Shown piece by piece: positions 36,141 through 46,557 of a stretch of 64,000 nucleotides of DNA. Under the pieces are notes generated by a model, which saw only the letters and a list, made by a program, of their open reading frames with translations, searched no databases and was not told where the DNA came from. Numbering within the stretch: the stretch's first letter is position 1; each line of letters opens with the position of its first letter. The position numbers and the translations under genes are program-made. The stretch covers positions 682,001 through 746,000 of the forward strand of contig NZ_JAHVJO010000001.1 in assembly GCF_019801215.1 (NCBI RefSeq), read 5' to 3'. The stretch comes from Fictibacillus nanhaiensis. GTDB taxonomy: Bacteria; Bacillota; Bacilli; Bacillales; Fictibacillaceae.

Positions 36141-37283
36141 ATGACACAATTAAGGCTGATAGCAACGGCTGCAATGGGCTTGGAAGCGCTAGTGGCAAAC
36201 GAGGTACGCGCACTCGGTTTTGAAAACGTTCAAGTGGAGAATGGAAAAGTTTATTTTGATGGTGATGAGAAATCACTTGTTAAAGCCAATTTATGGCTAA
36301 GAACGGCTGATCGTGTAAAGCTTGTTGTTGGAGAATTTAGAGCTGAAACGTTTGACGAGCTATTTGAAAAAACAAAGGCACTGCCTTGGGCTAATTTTAT
36401 TCCAGAAGATGGAGAATTTCCTGTTATCGGCCGTTCTGTTAAGTCAAAGCTTTTTTCAGTATCTGATTGTCAGGCAATTGTTAAAAAAGCTGTGGTAGAT
36501 AATCTTAAAACAGAATATAACCGTAAAACATGGTTCCCAGAAGACGGTGCCCTTTATCGTATTGAAGTCGCGATTCATAAAGATATCGCTACGCTAACGA
36601 TTGATACAAGTGGTACAGGTCTTCATAAACGTGGATATCGAGAACTTCATAGTGGAGCCCCAATTAAAGAAACGATGGCTGCAGCACTTATCATGCTCAC
36701 GAATTGGACCCCTGATAAACCATTTGTGGATCCCTTCTGCGGCTCTGGTACTTTGCCAATCGAAGCTGCAATGATTGGACAAAACATTGCTCCTGGACTT
36801 AATCGGGAATTTGCATCTGAAAAATGGGATTGGATTGATAAAAAGGTGTGGTATGAAGCAGTAGGAGAAGCACAGGACGTAGCAAAATATGACCTGCCGC
36901 TTGATATCCAAGGCTCTGATATTGACCACAAGATGATTGAGCTTTCCATTAACAATGCGAACGAAGCAGGATTTGAAGACTTTATTACGTTTAAACAAAT
37001 GCAAGTTCGTGATTTTACGAGCAGAAAAGACTATGGCTATCTTGTTACGAACCCACCATACGGCGAACGGTTGGGTGAAAGAGAAGAAGTGGCACAGATG
37101 TATCGTGATCTTGGGAATGCCATGAAACCATATGATACATGGAGTGTATACGTTATTACTTCAAATGAAAAATTTGAAGAGTACTACGGAAAAGCGGCTA
37201 CCAAAAAACGAAAATTATATAACGGCGATCTCAAGACTGATTATTATCAGTTCTTTGGTAAACGACCACCTCGTGAATCTTAA
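36141..37283 (+). CDS. ypsC: THUMP-domain class I rRNA methyltransferase (RlmL-like, YpsC)
   Basis: Probable 23S rRNA guanine-N2 methyltransferase related to RlmL. An N-terminal THUMP domain (to about residue 165) is followed by a Rossmann methylase with FVDPFCGSGTLPIEAAMI (SAM site), QGSDID and the catalytic TNPPYGERLGE. 380 residues. Two ATGs fit; I use 36141 because AAGGGAG is nine bases upstream, while 36135 leaves only three. It lies downstream of rnpB as in Bacillus. Confidence 0.9.
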   Translation: MTQLRLIATAAMGLEALVANEVRALGFENVQVENGKVYFDGDEKSLVKANLWLRTADRVKLVVGEFRAETFDELFEKTKALPWANFIPEDGEFPVIGRSVKSKLFSVSDCQAIVKKAVVDNLKTEYNRKTWFPEDGALYRIEVAIHKDIATLTIDTSGTGLHKRGYRELHSGAPIKETMAAALIMLTNWTPDKPFVDPFCGSGTLPIEAAMIGQNIAPGLNREFASEKWDWIDKKVWYEAVGEAQDVAKYDLPLDIQGSDIDHKMIELSINNANEAGFEDFITFKQMQVRDFTSRKDYGYLVTNPPYGERLGEREEVAQMYRDLGNAMKPYDTWSVYVITSNEKFEEYYGKAATKKRKLYNGDLKTDYYQFFGKRPPRES

Positions 37284-37293
37284 TTTTTTGATT

Positions 37294-37321
37294 AAGGCTG
37301 GCTTAAAAGTCAGCCTTTTTT
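37294..37321 (+). terminator. terminator after ypsC
   Basis: AAGGCTG (37294-37300) pairs with CAGCCTT (37311-37317); loop GCTTAAAAGT; Ts follow. Confidence 0.85.
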
Positions 37322-37433
37322 GTTTATTTCTCACGTTTTTTTGACCGAATATACGTTCCTTCTTAAGTAAAGTTCATATTGATAACGTAATACTATAAAA
37401 TAGCCGTCTCGAAAAAGCCATCTAAATAAGTAT

Positions 37434-37623
37434 ATGAGCAAAATTGTTACGTTCAATGAGTTGATGTTCAAGTTCTAAGAGGAAATTCTTTTGTTGTAAG
37501 AGCACATATTCACATTCAATGAGCAGAAATTCAATTTTTATGAGCAAAAATTCAATTTCTATGAGCGAATATGCAAGTTCTATGAGCAACTGTGTAACAG
37601 TTATAAGAACACATACCGTAAAA
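37434..37623 (+). repeat. nine tandem 21-bp repeats, ATGAGC type
   Basis: Units start at 37434, 37456, 37477, 37498, 37519, 37540, 37561, 37582 and 37603; the first step is 22 bp and all others are 21 bp. The core is ATGAGC (AAGAGG, AAGAGC and ATAAGA in decayed copies) and the best units read ATGAGCAAAAATTCAATTT. The array fills a 410-bp gap between ypsC and a PH-like gene. The same period as the array at 14.6 kb but a different sequence. Function unknown. Confidence 0.85.
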
Positions 37624-37694
37624 ACCTCTGAAGAAGGAATATCAGTTTACCTATAGAATAGGTTGAAAATAAAAATTTATTGGGGGTTGGATTA

Positions 37695-38072
37695 ATGGGC
37701 ATTTTGAGTGGAATGATGGGAAATGCATCTGAAGTTGATATTCAGCAAGTAGAAAGAGAATTAGAATTGATTATTGCCGAGGGTGAGAAAACGGAAAAAG
37801 CATTTAAAATCATCAGAGATTATCTTGTTTTTACAAATACTCGCTTAATCCTAATTGATAAACAAGGCTTAACAGGTAAAAAGGTTGAATATCATTCTGT
37901 CCCGTACAAGAGCATTACACATTTTAGTATTGAGACGGCAGGCACGTTTGATCTAGATTCTGAATTAAAAATTTGGATATCAAGTGCAGCACTTCCTATT
38001 ACTAAACAGTTTAAAAAAGATAAAAGTATCTTTGATGTTCAAAAAGCATTAGCCACCTATGTAGCAAGATAG
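37695..38072 (+). CDS. PH-like domain protein
   Basis: 125 residues resembling the bacterial PH domain family of Bacillus YvbH/YozO-like proteins: VERELELIIAEGEKTEKAFKIIRDYLVFTNTRLILIDKQG (in short, EGEKTEKAFK then YLVFTNTRLILIDKQG), VEYHSVPYKSITHFSIETAG and ELKIWISS. It binds an unknown ligand or membrane surface. ATG 37695 follows GGGGGTTGG; the frame is open five codons upstream. Single-gene unit with its own terminator. Confidence 0.84.
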   Translation: MGILSGMMGNASEVDIQQVERELELIIAEGEKTEKAFKIIRDYLVFTNTRLILIDKQGLTGKKVEYHSVPYKSITHFSIETAGTFDLDSELKIWISSAALPITKQFKKDKSIFDVQKALATYVAR

Positions 38073-38096
38073 CCTCTTTATCCGAAAGTTGCGTCT

Positions 38097-38128
38097 CTTA
38101 AGCTGATCTTAGCTTAAGGGATTTTTTT
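38097..38128 (+). terminator. terminator after the PH-like gene
   Basis: CTTAAGCT (38097-38104) pairs with AGCTTAAG (38111-38118), then GGATTTTTTT. Confidence 0.87.
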
Positions 38129-38224
38129 ATGGCTGAACTCGTCTTCCTTTTCAAGTTTCTTCGTTTAATGAGCTTCGTTTTCTGTACATACTAAACCTAA
38201 AAGAATTCGAAAGAAGGTTTCGTC

Positions 38225-38404
38225 ATGTACGTTTCTTATAATCATTTATCCAGCATTAAGAAAGCCTATCATAACCTTTACCCACATCTGGAAAGCCATC
38301 ATAAAGAAGAAATCAATCAGCTCCTTCATCAATCCATCGGCCATGTAAATAATATTGACACGACATTTGCTCCTTACGCGGAAATGTTTAAAGAAGATTT
38401 TTAA
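38225..38404 (+). CDS. hypothetical small protein, 59 residues
   Basis: ATG with GAAGG eight bases upstream opens a 59-residue frame rich in His, Asn and Tyr (SYNHLSSIKKAYHNLYPHL; HQSIGHVNNIDTTFAPYAEMF). It is soluble, likely helical. Codon use looks natural and the frame spans most of the gap between the PH-like gene and the M32 peptidase. No known family is recognised. Confidence 0.55.
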   Translation: MYVSYNHLSSIKKAYHNLYPHLESHHKEEINQLLHQSIGHVNNIDTTFAPYAEMFKEDF

Positions 38405-38498
38405 AGAAAAATAAAACTGACCAGCAGGACTTTTTTATTTCGTCACGAATTCCTATAACGGTATGTTTTTTATGAAAACGTGAAGGGATTGATTTTTT

Positions 38499-40019
38499 AT
38501 GACACAAACCAAATTGTCTGTTGAAAAAGAATTTTTAGATTATGTTAAAAAAATGGTGCACGTTAACGAAGCAATCGGATTGATGTATTGGGATCTTCGT
38601 ACAGGCGCACCTAAAAAAGGAGTAGAACAACGCTCAGAAGTAATCGGAACATTATCTGCAGACGTATTTGCTATGTCTACTTCAGATGAAATGAAAAACT
38701 ATATTGAAGAGTTGTCAAAACCTGAAGTACAGGACACATTATCTGACGTTGCGAAAAAAACACTTGAAGAAGTAAAAAAAGACTTTGACCGCAATGCGAA
38801 AATTCCTCCTGCTGAGTTCAAAGAGTATGTTATTTTGCAATCTAAAGCAGAAAACGTATGGGAAGAAGCAAAGAATAAATCTGACTTCTCTTTATTCCAG
38901 CCCTATTTAGAAAAGCTCGTGGAGTTCAATAAAAAATTCATCAGCTATTGGGGATACGAAGGTAATAAATATAACACGCTCTTAGATATGTATGAGCCAG
39001 GAGTTACGGTTGAGATCTTAGACGAAACGTTCTCAAAGCTTCGTGACCGAATTGTACCTCTTCTTCAAAAAGTAAAAGAAGCAGGTCAGCCTGAAACGAA
39101 ATTCTTGTTTGACCATTTCCCGAAAGACAAACAAAAAGAATTCAGCCTTCATGTTTTAAAAGACATGGGCTATGATTTCGATTCTGGCCGACTAGATGAG
39201 ACGGTTCATCCTTTTGCTATCGGATTGAATCCTGGTGATGTACGTGTAACGACGAAATACATGGAAAACGATTTCCGTACTGCAGTATTTGGTACGATCC
39301 ATGAAGGCGGACATGCCCTTTATGAGCAAAACATTTCTGAAGAACTTGTAGGCACTCCTTTATGCTCAGGTACTTCAATGGGGATTCATGAATCACAGTC
39401 TCTGTTCTGGGAAAACTTTGTTGGACGTCATTTTGGTTTCTGGAAAAACCATTATTCAACATTAAAGAATGTTTCAGGGTCACAGTTTAATGGGGTAGAG
39501 TTAGATGACTTCTATCGTTCCATTAATGTTGTGGAGCCGTCTCTTATACGTATTGAAGCAGATGAGATGACTTATCCGCTGCATGTTATTGTAAGGTATG
39601 AAATTGAAAAAGGTCTTTTCAATGACGAGATCGAAGTGAAGGACCTTCCACGGATCTGGAACGAAAAAATGCAAGAATACATCGGAGTAACACCGAAAAA
39701 CGACGCGGAAGGTGTACTTCAAGATGTACATTGGTCAGGAGGCAGCTTTGGTTACTTCCCTTCCTATGCATTAGGCTATATTTACGCGGCTCAATTAAAA
39801 AATGCAATGGTGAATGACATTCCGGATTTCGATTCACTTGTTGAGTCTGGTAATCTTCTGCCGATCAAAGAATGGTTAACTAAAAATATTCACCAGTACG
39901 GGAAGATGAAAAAGCCGATTGAAATTTTAAAAGATGTTACAGGTGAAGGGCTTAATCCTGATCATCTCATTGCTTATTTTGAGAAGAAGTACAGTGACAT
40001 TTACCGATTAAACGGATAA
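38499..40019 (+). CDS. ypwA: M32-family metallocarboxypeptidase (YpwA)
   Basis: Zinc carboxypeptidase of the Taq/M32 family that trims C-terminal residues from peptides in the cytoplasm. 506 residues, nearly all helical. The zinc motif HEGGH is at residues 268-272 with the third ligand in GIHESQSLFWENFVGR, and DPGVT/IAYFxxKY-like family stretches are present. B. subtilis YpwA is the likely orthologue, located near ypsC. No signal peptide. Confidence 0.94.
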   Translation: MTQTKLSVEKEFLDYVKKMVHVNEAIGLMYWDLRTGAPKKGVEQRSEVIGTLSADVFAMSTSDEMKNYIEELSKPEVQDTLSDVAKKTLEEVKKDFDRNAKIPPAEFKEYVILQSKAENVWEEAKNKSDFSLFQPYLEKLVEFNKKFISYWGYEGNKYNTLLDMYEPGVTVEILDETFSKLRDRIVPLLQKVKEAGQPETKFLFDHFPKDKQKEFSLHVLKDMGYDFDSGRLDETVHPFAIGLNPGDVRVTTKYMENDFRTAVFGTIHEGGHALYEQNISEELVGTPLCSGTSMGIHESQSLFWENFVGRHFGFWKNHYSTLKNVSGSQFNGVELDDFYRSINVVEPSLIRIEADEMTYPLHVIVRYEIEKGLFNDEIEVKDLPRIWNEKMQEYIGVTPKNDAEGVLQDVHWSGGSFGYFPSYALGYIYAAQLKNAMVNDIPDFDSLVESGNLLPIKEWLTKNIHQYGKMKKPIEILKDVTGEGLNPDHLIAYFEKKYSDIYRLNG

Positions 40020-40029
40020 TTGACTCAGG

Positions 40030-40062
40030 CCGGCTCTCAAAATGATTGAGAACCGGCTTTTC
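40030..40062 (+). terminator. terminator after the M32 peptidase gene
   Basis: GCCGGCTCTCAA pairs with TTGAGAACCGGC with one mismatch, around AATGA, then TTTTC. Confidence 0.85.
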
Positions 40063-40128
40063 TATTGAGGTTTCATTTTTATTGATTTTGTCTAAAATCT
40101 ATATAAACGATATTAGGAGGAAAAAAAG

Positions 40129-40536
40129 ATGGGAGCTGCAACGAAAGAAGATATTAAGAACCTTTTAAAGATTAGAAAACGTATCGCTGTAGTAGGACTT
40201 TCTGATCAACCATTTCGAACGTCTTATATGGTCTCTCAATATATGCAGTACGCCGGTTATGAAATTATTCCTGTTAATCCTAATGTCACAGAAGTATTAG
40301 GAGAAAAAGCTTATCGTTCTCTTGAGGATATTGAAGGGCATGTCGATATCGTCAATGTGTTTCGACGCAGTGAATTTTTGCCTGAAGTTGCCCGATCAGC
40401 CATTACTATTAAAGCGGGTTTTTTCTGGGCACAGTTAGGTTTATATAGTCCAGAAGCAGAAGAGATTTTGCAAAGTGCGACGATTCCTTATATTATGGAT
40501 AAGTGCATTAAAGTGGAACATGCTATGATACGGTAG
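40129..40536 (+). CDS. yneT: CoA-binding domain protein (YneT/YccU-like)
   Basis: 135 residues forming a single Rossmann-like CoA-binding domain as in succinyl-CoA synthetase alpha: KRIAVVGLSDQPFRTSYMVSQYM, GYEIIPVNPN, VDIVNVFRRSEFLPEVA and GFFWAQLG. The family lacks a catalytic partner domain; the role is unknown. AGGAGG precedes the ATG. It lies upstream of parE-parC as yneT does in B. subtilis, so the name rests on synteny. Confidence 0.88.
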   Translation: MGAATKEDIKNLLKIRKRIAVVGLSDQPFRTSYMVSQYMQYAGYEIIPVNPNVTEVLGEKAYRSLEDIEGHVDIVNVFRRSEFLPEVARSAITIKAGFFWAQLGLYSPEAEEILQSATIPYIMDKCIKVEHAMIR

Positions 40537-40543
40537 TAATGAG

Positions 40544-40568
40544 CCGCCCGCCATATACGGGTGGTTTT
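40544..40568 (+). terminator. terminator after yneT
   Basis: CCGCCCG (40544-40550) pairs with CGGGTGG (40558-40564) with one G-U pair, then TTTT. Confidence 0.75.
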
Positions 40569-40688
40569 CCTTTTGCTTTTCCATATGCCGGTTTATTCAT
40601 AAGTCACAAAAGAAACGATTGCTAGCACTAAAGGTTTTTGAACTTATACCGAGAAATAAGAGGAGAATGTACCAGCTAAGGTAGTATA

Positions 40689-40710
40689 GAAACAAACGTT
40701 CTGCTATGAT
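40689..40710 (+). promoter_or_regulatory. parE promoter with a LexA-like sequence
   Basis: TG-C-TATGAT (40702-40710) is an extended -10. Just upstream GAAAC-AAAC-GTTCT (40689-40702) partly matches CGAAC-N4-GTTCG: the right half fits four of five, the left half three of five. B. subtilis parEC has been listed in the LexA regulon, as I recall. Confidence 0.4.
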
Positions 40711-40732
40711 AGAAAGTACTGCAGTTACGTGA

Positions 40733-42706
<1,974 letters not shown>

Positions 42707-42719
42707 GGAGGTTTAAAGA

Positions 42720-45164
42720 TTGTCACTGCTTGAGAAATTTAGAGAGCTGCCGTTAGAAGACGTAATCGGCGACCGCTTCGGAAGATATAGTAAATACATC
42801 ATTCAGGAGCGAGCACTGCCTGATGCGAGAGATGGATTGAAACCCGTTCAACGACGGATTTTATATGCCATGTATTCAGAAGGTAATATAAATGATAAAC
42901 CGTACCGTAAATCCGCTAAAACTGTCGGGAACGTAATCGGTAATTTCCACCCACACGGAGATACTTCCGTTTATGAAGCGATGGTTCGAATGAGTCAGGA
43001 TTGGAAAGTACGAAATGTTCTTATACAAATGCACGGTAACAATGGTAGTATCGATGGTGACCCAGCCGCTGCTATGCGTTATACCGAAGCGAGATTGTCT
43101 GCCATCGCATCTGAACTGCTGAGAGATATTGAAAAAGAAACGGTTGAATTCGCACCAAACTTTGATGATACGACAGAAGAACCGATCGTACTGCCTTCTA
43201 TGTACCCAAATTTACTAGTTAATGGTTCAACAGGTATTTCTGCTGGATATGCTACTGAAATCCCGCCACACCACCTTGGAGAGGTAATAGACGCGGTAAC
43301 GATGCAGATCGACAACCCCGATGTTTCACTCGATGAACTGATGACCGTTATGAAAGGTCCAGATTTCCCTACCGGTGGTATCGTTCAAGGGGTGGACGGA
43401 ATTAAGAAAGCTTTCGAAACGGGTAAGGGAAGGTTCATTATTCGCGCTAAAACAGAAATCGAAAGCTTAAAGGGCGGGCGTCAGCAAATTGTTATTACAG
43501 AAGTCCCTTATGAAGTGAACAAGGCAAATCTTGTTAAGCGGATGGACGAACTTCGACTTGATAAAAAGGTAGATGGGATCGCAGAAATCCGGGACGAGAC
43601 AGATCGTACAGGTTTAAGAGTGGTTATTGAGCTTCGTAAAGATGGTAACGCTGAAGGTGTATTGAATTATTTCTTTAAAAACACTGATTTGCAAGTTTCA
43701 TATAACTACAACATGGTTGCCATCTATAACAAGACACCTAAATTAATGGGTCTTAAGTCGATTTTGAATGCTTATATTCAACATCAGATTGAAGTAGTAA
43801 CAAGACGAACAAAGTATGATTTAAGAAAAGCTGAGGAACGCTCTCACATTGTTGAAGGATTAATAAAAGCGATTTCTATATTGGATGAAGTAATTGAGAC
43901 GATTCGTGCTTCAAAAGATAAGCGAAACGCAAAAGACAATATTATCGAGAAGTTTCAGTTTACTGAAGCACAAGCTGAAGCGATCGTGACATTACAGCTT
44001 TATCGTCTAACAAACACAGACATTACAACGCTTCAAACAGAAGCAGATGAACTAGAAAAGAAGATCGCGTATTTACGGTCCATTCTTGAAAGTGATAAAA
44101 AATTGTATAATGTCATCAAAAAAGAACTATCTGAAGTAAAGAAAAAGTACGCGGATGCTCGGCGTACGCAAATTGAAGCAGAAATTCAAGAAATTAAGAT
44201 TGATATGGAAGTCATGATCCCTTCTGAAGATGTCATGGTGATGGTAACGGAAGACGGATATATTAAACGATCGAGTGTCCGTTCATACAGTGCATCTAAT
44301 GGTGAACCTCCTGGCATGAAGGATACGGACTCACTTCTGCTCGTTTCTCAACTAAACACGACCGACACAATGCTTATGTTCACAAATAAGGGGAATTACA
44401 TTTATCTCCCGGTGTACGAGATGCCAGAAATACGCTGGAAAGACATGGGTCAGCATCTCGCAAGTATAGTCGGCCTTGATAAAGATGAGAAGCTCATTAA
44501 AGCCTTCCCTGTTAAAGAATTTAAGGAAGATCAATTCCTTATATTCTTTACAAAACAAGGAATGGCGAAGAAGACGGAACTTAGTCAGTACAAAGCACAG
44601 CGTTATAACCGGACGCTTATGGCCGTTAAGCTGAAAGCGGATGATGAAGTGGTTGACGTTTCATTAACAAATGGCAGTCAAGATGTTTTTATCGCCACAC
44701 TTTTCGGTTACGGTTTATGGTTTCATGAAGAAGAAATCAGCATCGTTGGTCAACGGGCTGCTGGTGTTAAGGGAATAAATTTAAAAGCAGGAGATCATTT
44801 AGTAAGTGGGTTTGCCCTTCCGGAAAATACGGAATCAGCACAAGTACTCGTCGTTACACAGCGTGGTGCGATGAAAAAAATGAAGATTTCTGAATTTGAT
44901 AAAACGTCTCGCGCAAAACGCGGACTTGTCATGGTAAGAGAGCTTAAATCGAACCCTCACAGGATCGTAGGTATGAAACTTGTCACGGAGAACGAAACAC
45001 AATTTGTTCTTGAAACAGAATCAGGTAAAAAAGAAACCATTTCATCCATAAACTTTAAGCCGGCTGACAGATACAATAATGGATCATTTGTTATTGATAC
45101 TGGTGAAACGGGTGAAGTTACAAGATTGAAGTCATTGATTTCAGCAGATAGTTCAAAAGAGTAG
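42720..45164 (+). CDS. parC: DNA topoisomerase IV subunit A
   Basis: DNA breakage-reunion subunit. The catalytic Tyr121 is in AAMRYTEARLS; the quinolone region reads HPHGDTSVYEAM with Thr82 where S. aureus GrlA has Ser80, and Glu86 kept. The C-terminal half has the six beta-pinwheel blades. 814 residues, TTG start with GAGGAGGT seven bases upstream, directly after parE. Substitution of the serine is mentioned as a finding. Confidence 0.96.
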   Translation: MSLLEKFRELPLEDVIGDRFGRYSKYIIQERALPDARDGLKPVQRRILYAMYSEGNINDKPYRKSAKTVGNVIGNFHPHGDTSVYEAMVRMSQDWKVRNVLIQMHGNNGSIDGDPAAAMRYTEARLSAIASELLRDIEKETVEFAPNFDDTTEEPIVLPSMYPNLLVNGSTGISAGYATEIPPHHLGEVIDAVTMQIDNPDVSLDELMTVMKGPDFPTGGIVQGVDGIKKAFETGKGRFIIRAKTEIESLKGGRQQIVITEVPYEVNKANLVKRMDELRLDKKVDGIAEIRDETDRTGLRVVIELRKDGNAEGVLNYFFKNTDLQVSYNYNMVAIYNKTPKLMGLKSILNAYIQHQIEVVTRRTKYDLRKAEERSHIVEGLIKAISILDEVIETIRASKDKRNAKDNIIEKFQFTEAQAEAIVTLQLYRLTNTDITTLQTEADELEKKIAYLRSILESDKKLYNVIKKELSEVKKKYADARRTQIEAEIQEIKIDMEVMIPSEDVMVMVTEDGYIKRSSVRSYSASNGEPPGMKDTDSLLLVSQLNTTDTMLMFTNKGNYIYLPVYEMPEIRWKDMGQHLASIVGLDKDEKLIKAFPVKEFKEDQFLIFFTKQGMAKKTELSQYKAQRYNRTLMAVKLKADDEVVDVSLTNGSQDVFIATLFGYGLWFHEEEISIVGQRAAGVKGINLKAGDHLVSGFALPENTESAQVLVVTQRGAMKKMKISEFDKTSRAKRGLVMVRELKSNPHRIVGMKLVTENETQFVLETESGKKETISSINFKPADRYNNGSFVIDTGETGEVTRLKSLISADSSKE

Positions 45165-45182
45165 CATTTGCTGCTCTTTTTT
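45158..45182 (+). terminator. terminator overlapping the parC stop
   Basis: AGAGTAGC pairs with GCTGCTCT with one mismatch around ATTT, then six Ts. The stem includes the parC stop codon. Confidence 0.75.
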
Positions 45183-45230
45183 CTTTATAAAACAATATGT
45201 AAGACAACTTAGAGAAAAGAGAGATACATC

Positions 45231-45737
45231 ATGAAAAGCAACACCCATCTAGTAGGCGGAGTGGCAGCAGCCGCTCTTTATAAAGTTTCAACAGATTTTC
45301 CACCTGAATCCCTTTTTTATGAACTTACCTTTTTCGGTGCAGCCGTTATAGGCAGTTTACTTCCCGATCTGTGTCATCCGGGATCTTATATTGGAAAGAA
45401 AACAAGCATTCTATCAAAAACCCTATCTAAGACGTTTGGACACCGAACGATTACACATAGCTGGATCATGATTGCTCTTGTGCTAATGGTTCCTCAATGG
45501 CTAGATTGGGCATACGAACATAGCTTTTCCAAAGGTTTGCTCATAGGGGTTGTTAGCCATATCTTCCTTGATGCAGCAACATCGAGAGGCGTTCAACTTT
45601 TCTACCCGCTGCCTTTTCGCTTTCGTTTCCCTCTGTACACCATTACAGGATCGAAAACTGAAAATCATATCAGCACAAGTATCAGTTTGGTAGCAGCTGG
45701 TTTAATGGTTCACCTATACATAGTGGCCTTATTCTAA
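45231..45737 (+). CDS. YdjM-like membrane metal-dependent hydrolase
   Basis: 168-residue integral membrane protein of the YdjM/YfhO-type (LexA-binding inner-membrane-associated) hydrolase family. Conserved His/Asp clusters NTHLVGG, GSLLPDLCHPGS, FGHRTITHS and SHIFLDAATSRGVQLFYP suggest bound metal; hydrophobic helices lie around residues 32-50, 78-95, 104-122 and 150-168. Substrate unknown, perhaps phospholipid. AGAGAAAAGAGAG upstream is a moderate ribosome site. Confidence 0.87.
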   Translation: MKSNTHLVGGVAAAALYKVSTDFPPESLFYELTFFGAAVIGSLLPDLCHPGSYIGKKTSILSKTLSKTFGHRTITHSWIMIALVLMVPQWLDWAYEHSFSKGLLIGVVSHIFLDAATSRGVQLFYPLPFRFRFPLYTITGSKTENHISTSISLVAAGLMVHLYIVALF

Positions 45738-45758
45738 TTCTCTCAAATGGAAATAGTG

Positions 45759-45783
45759 GTTTGAATTCCTTCCTCATTGGTAA
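45759..45783 (+). promoter_or_regulatory. candidate SigB promoter for the stress protein gene
   Basis: GTTTGA (45759-45764) and TGGTAA (45778-45783) with 13 bases between approach the SigB consensus GTTTAA-N12/14-GGGTAT. It lies 38 bases before the start of a Gsp18-like gene, which is SigB-controlled in B. subtilis. Confidence 0.45.
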
Positions 45784-45820
45784 TACAACAATTGTATACC
45801 CAAAAAGAGGAGTGGTTGAT

Positions 45821-46336
45821 ATGGCTAAAATCGCAACTGTATTAGCAAACATGTTTGAAGATGTGGAATATACGGAACCTGCAAAAGCTTTTAGAGAAGC
45901 AGGTCATGAAGTAACCGTAATTGGAACAGAAAAAGGAGCAACACTGGAAGGGAAGCAGAAAGAAGCGCAGGTCACAACGAATGCGGCAATCTCAGAAGTA
46001 TTAAACGATGATTTTGATGCTTTATTTATTCCAGGTGGGTTTTCCCCGGATATTTTAAGAGAAGATGAAAAGTTTGTTAAATTTGTGAAGCATTTTGCAG
46101 AAAGTGATAAACCAATTTTCGCCATCTGCCATGGACCACAGTTGCTCATCACTGCAGAAGTATTAAAAGATAGAGAGATAACCGGATACAAATCCATTCA
46201 TGTGGACTTAAAAAATGCAGGAGCGGACGTTAAGGATCAAGAAGTGGTTGTTTGCGGAGGAAACTTAGTCACTAGCCGCCAGCCCGATGATCTTCCTGCC
46301 TTTATTAGAGAGTCGTTGAACGTGTTAGGTCAATAA
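45821..46336 (+). CDS. yfkM: DJ-1/PfpI-family general stress protein 18-like
   Basis: 171-residue class I glutamine-amidotransferase-like protein. Its nucleophile elbow AICHGPQLL holds the reactive Cys; Glu in the NMFEDVEYTEP segment and His next to the Cys complete the DJ-1-type site. The ATG at 45821 with AGAGGAGTGG upstream gives MAKIATVLANMFEDVEY like YfkM. Members deglycate proteins or act as chaperones/peptidases; the exact activity is debated. Ends before a strong terminator. Confidence 0.88.
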   Translation: MAKIATVLANMFEDVEYTEPAKAFREAGHEVTVIGTEKGATLEGKQKEAQVTTNAAISEVLNDDFDALFIPGGFSPDILREDEKFVKFVKHFAESDKPIFAICHGPQLLITAEVLKDREITGYKSIHVDLKNAGADVKDQEVVVCGGNLVTSRQPDDLPAFIRESLNVLGQ

Positions 46337-46361
46337 CAAGCTTGATCATATATTAATATCT

Positions 46362-46389
46362 GTCTAGGGAATTACCCTAGACTTTTTTT
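46362..46389 (+). terminator. terminator after the stress protein gene
   Basis: GTCTAGGG (46362-46369) pairs with CCCTAGAC (46375-46382), loop AATTA, then seven Ts. Confidence 0.93.
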
Positions 46390-46557
46390 AATTAAACTTT
46401 CATTGTGTATTCCTTCCAAAACTTTTTCTCATAAGTATCCAGGGCATTATCATAACTATTATGGGAGTCCTTATTGTCAATTTAATGCTTTAACGCCTTC
46501 AATGCCTTTTCTTATACTTTAATAAGGTGATAAAGCTTTAAGGAGGAGTGATGATTT

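Noticed and set aside
37434-37623. CRISPR array
   Set aside because: Units are only 21 bp in total with no separate unique spacers of constant length, and no cas genes are near.
37519-37659. Plus-strand frame with MSxNSIS heptapeptide repeats
   Set aside because: Same reason: a 21-bp repeat stays in frame automatically. No Shine-Dalgarno is present.
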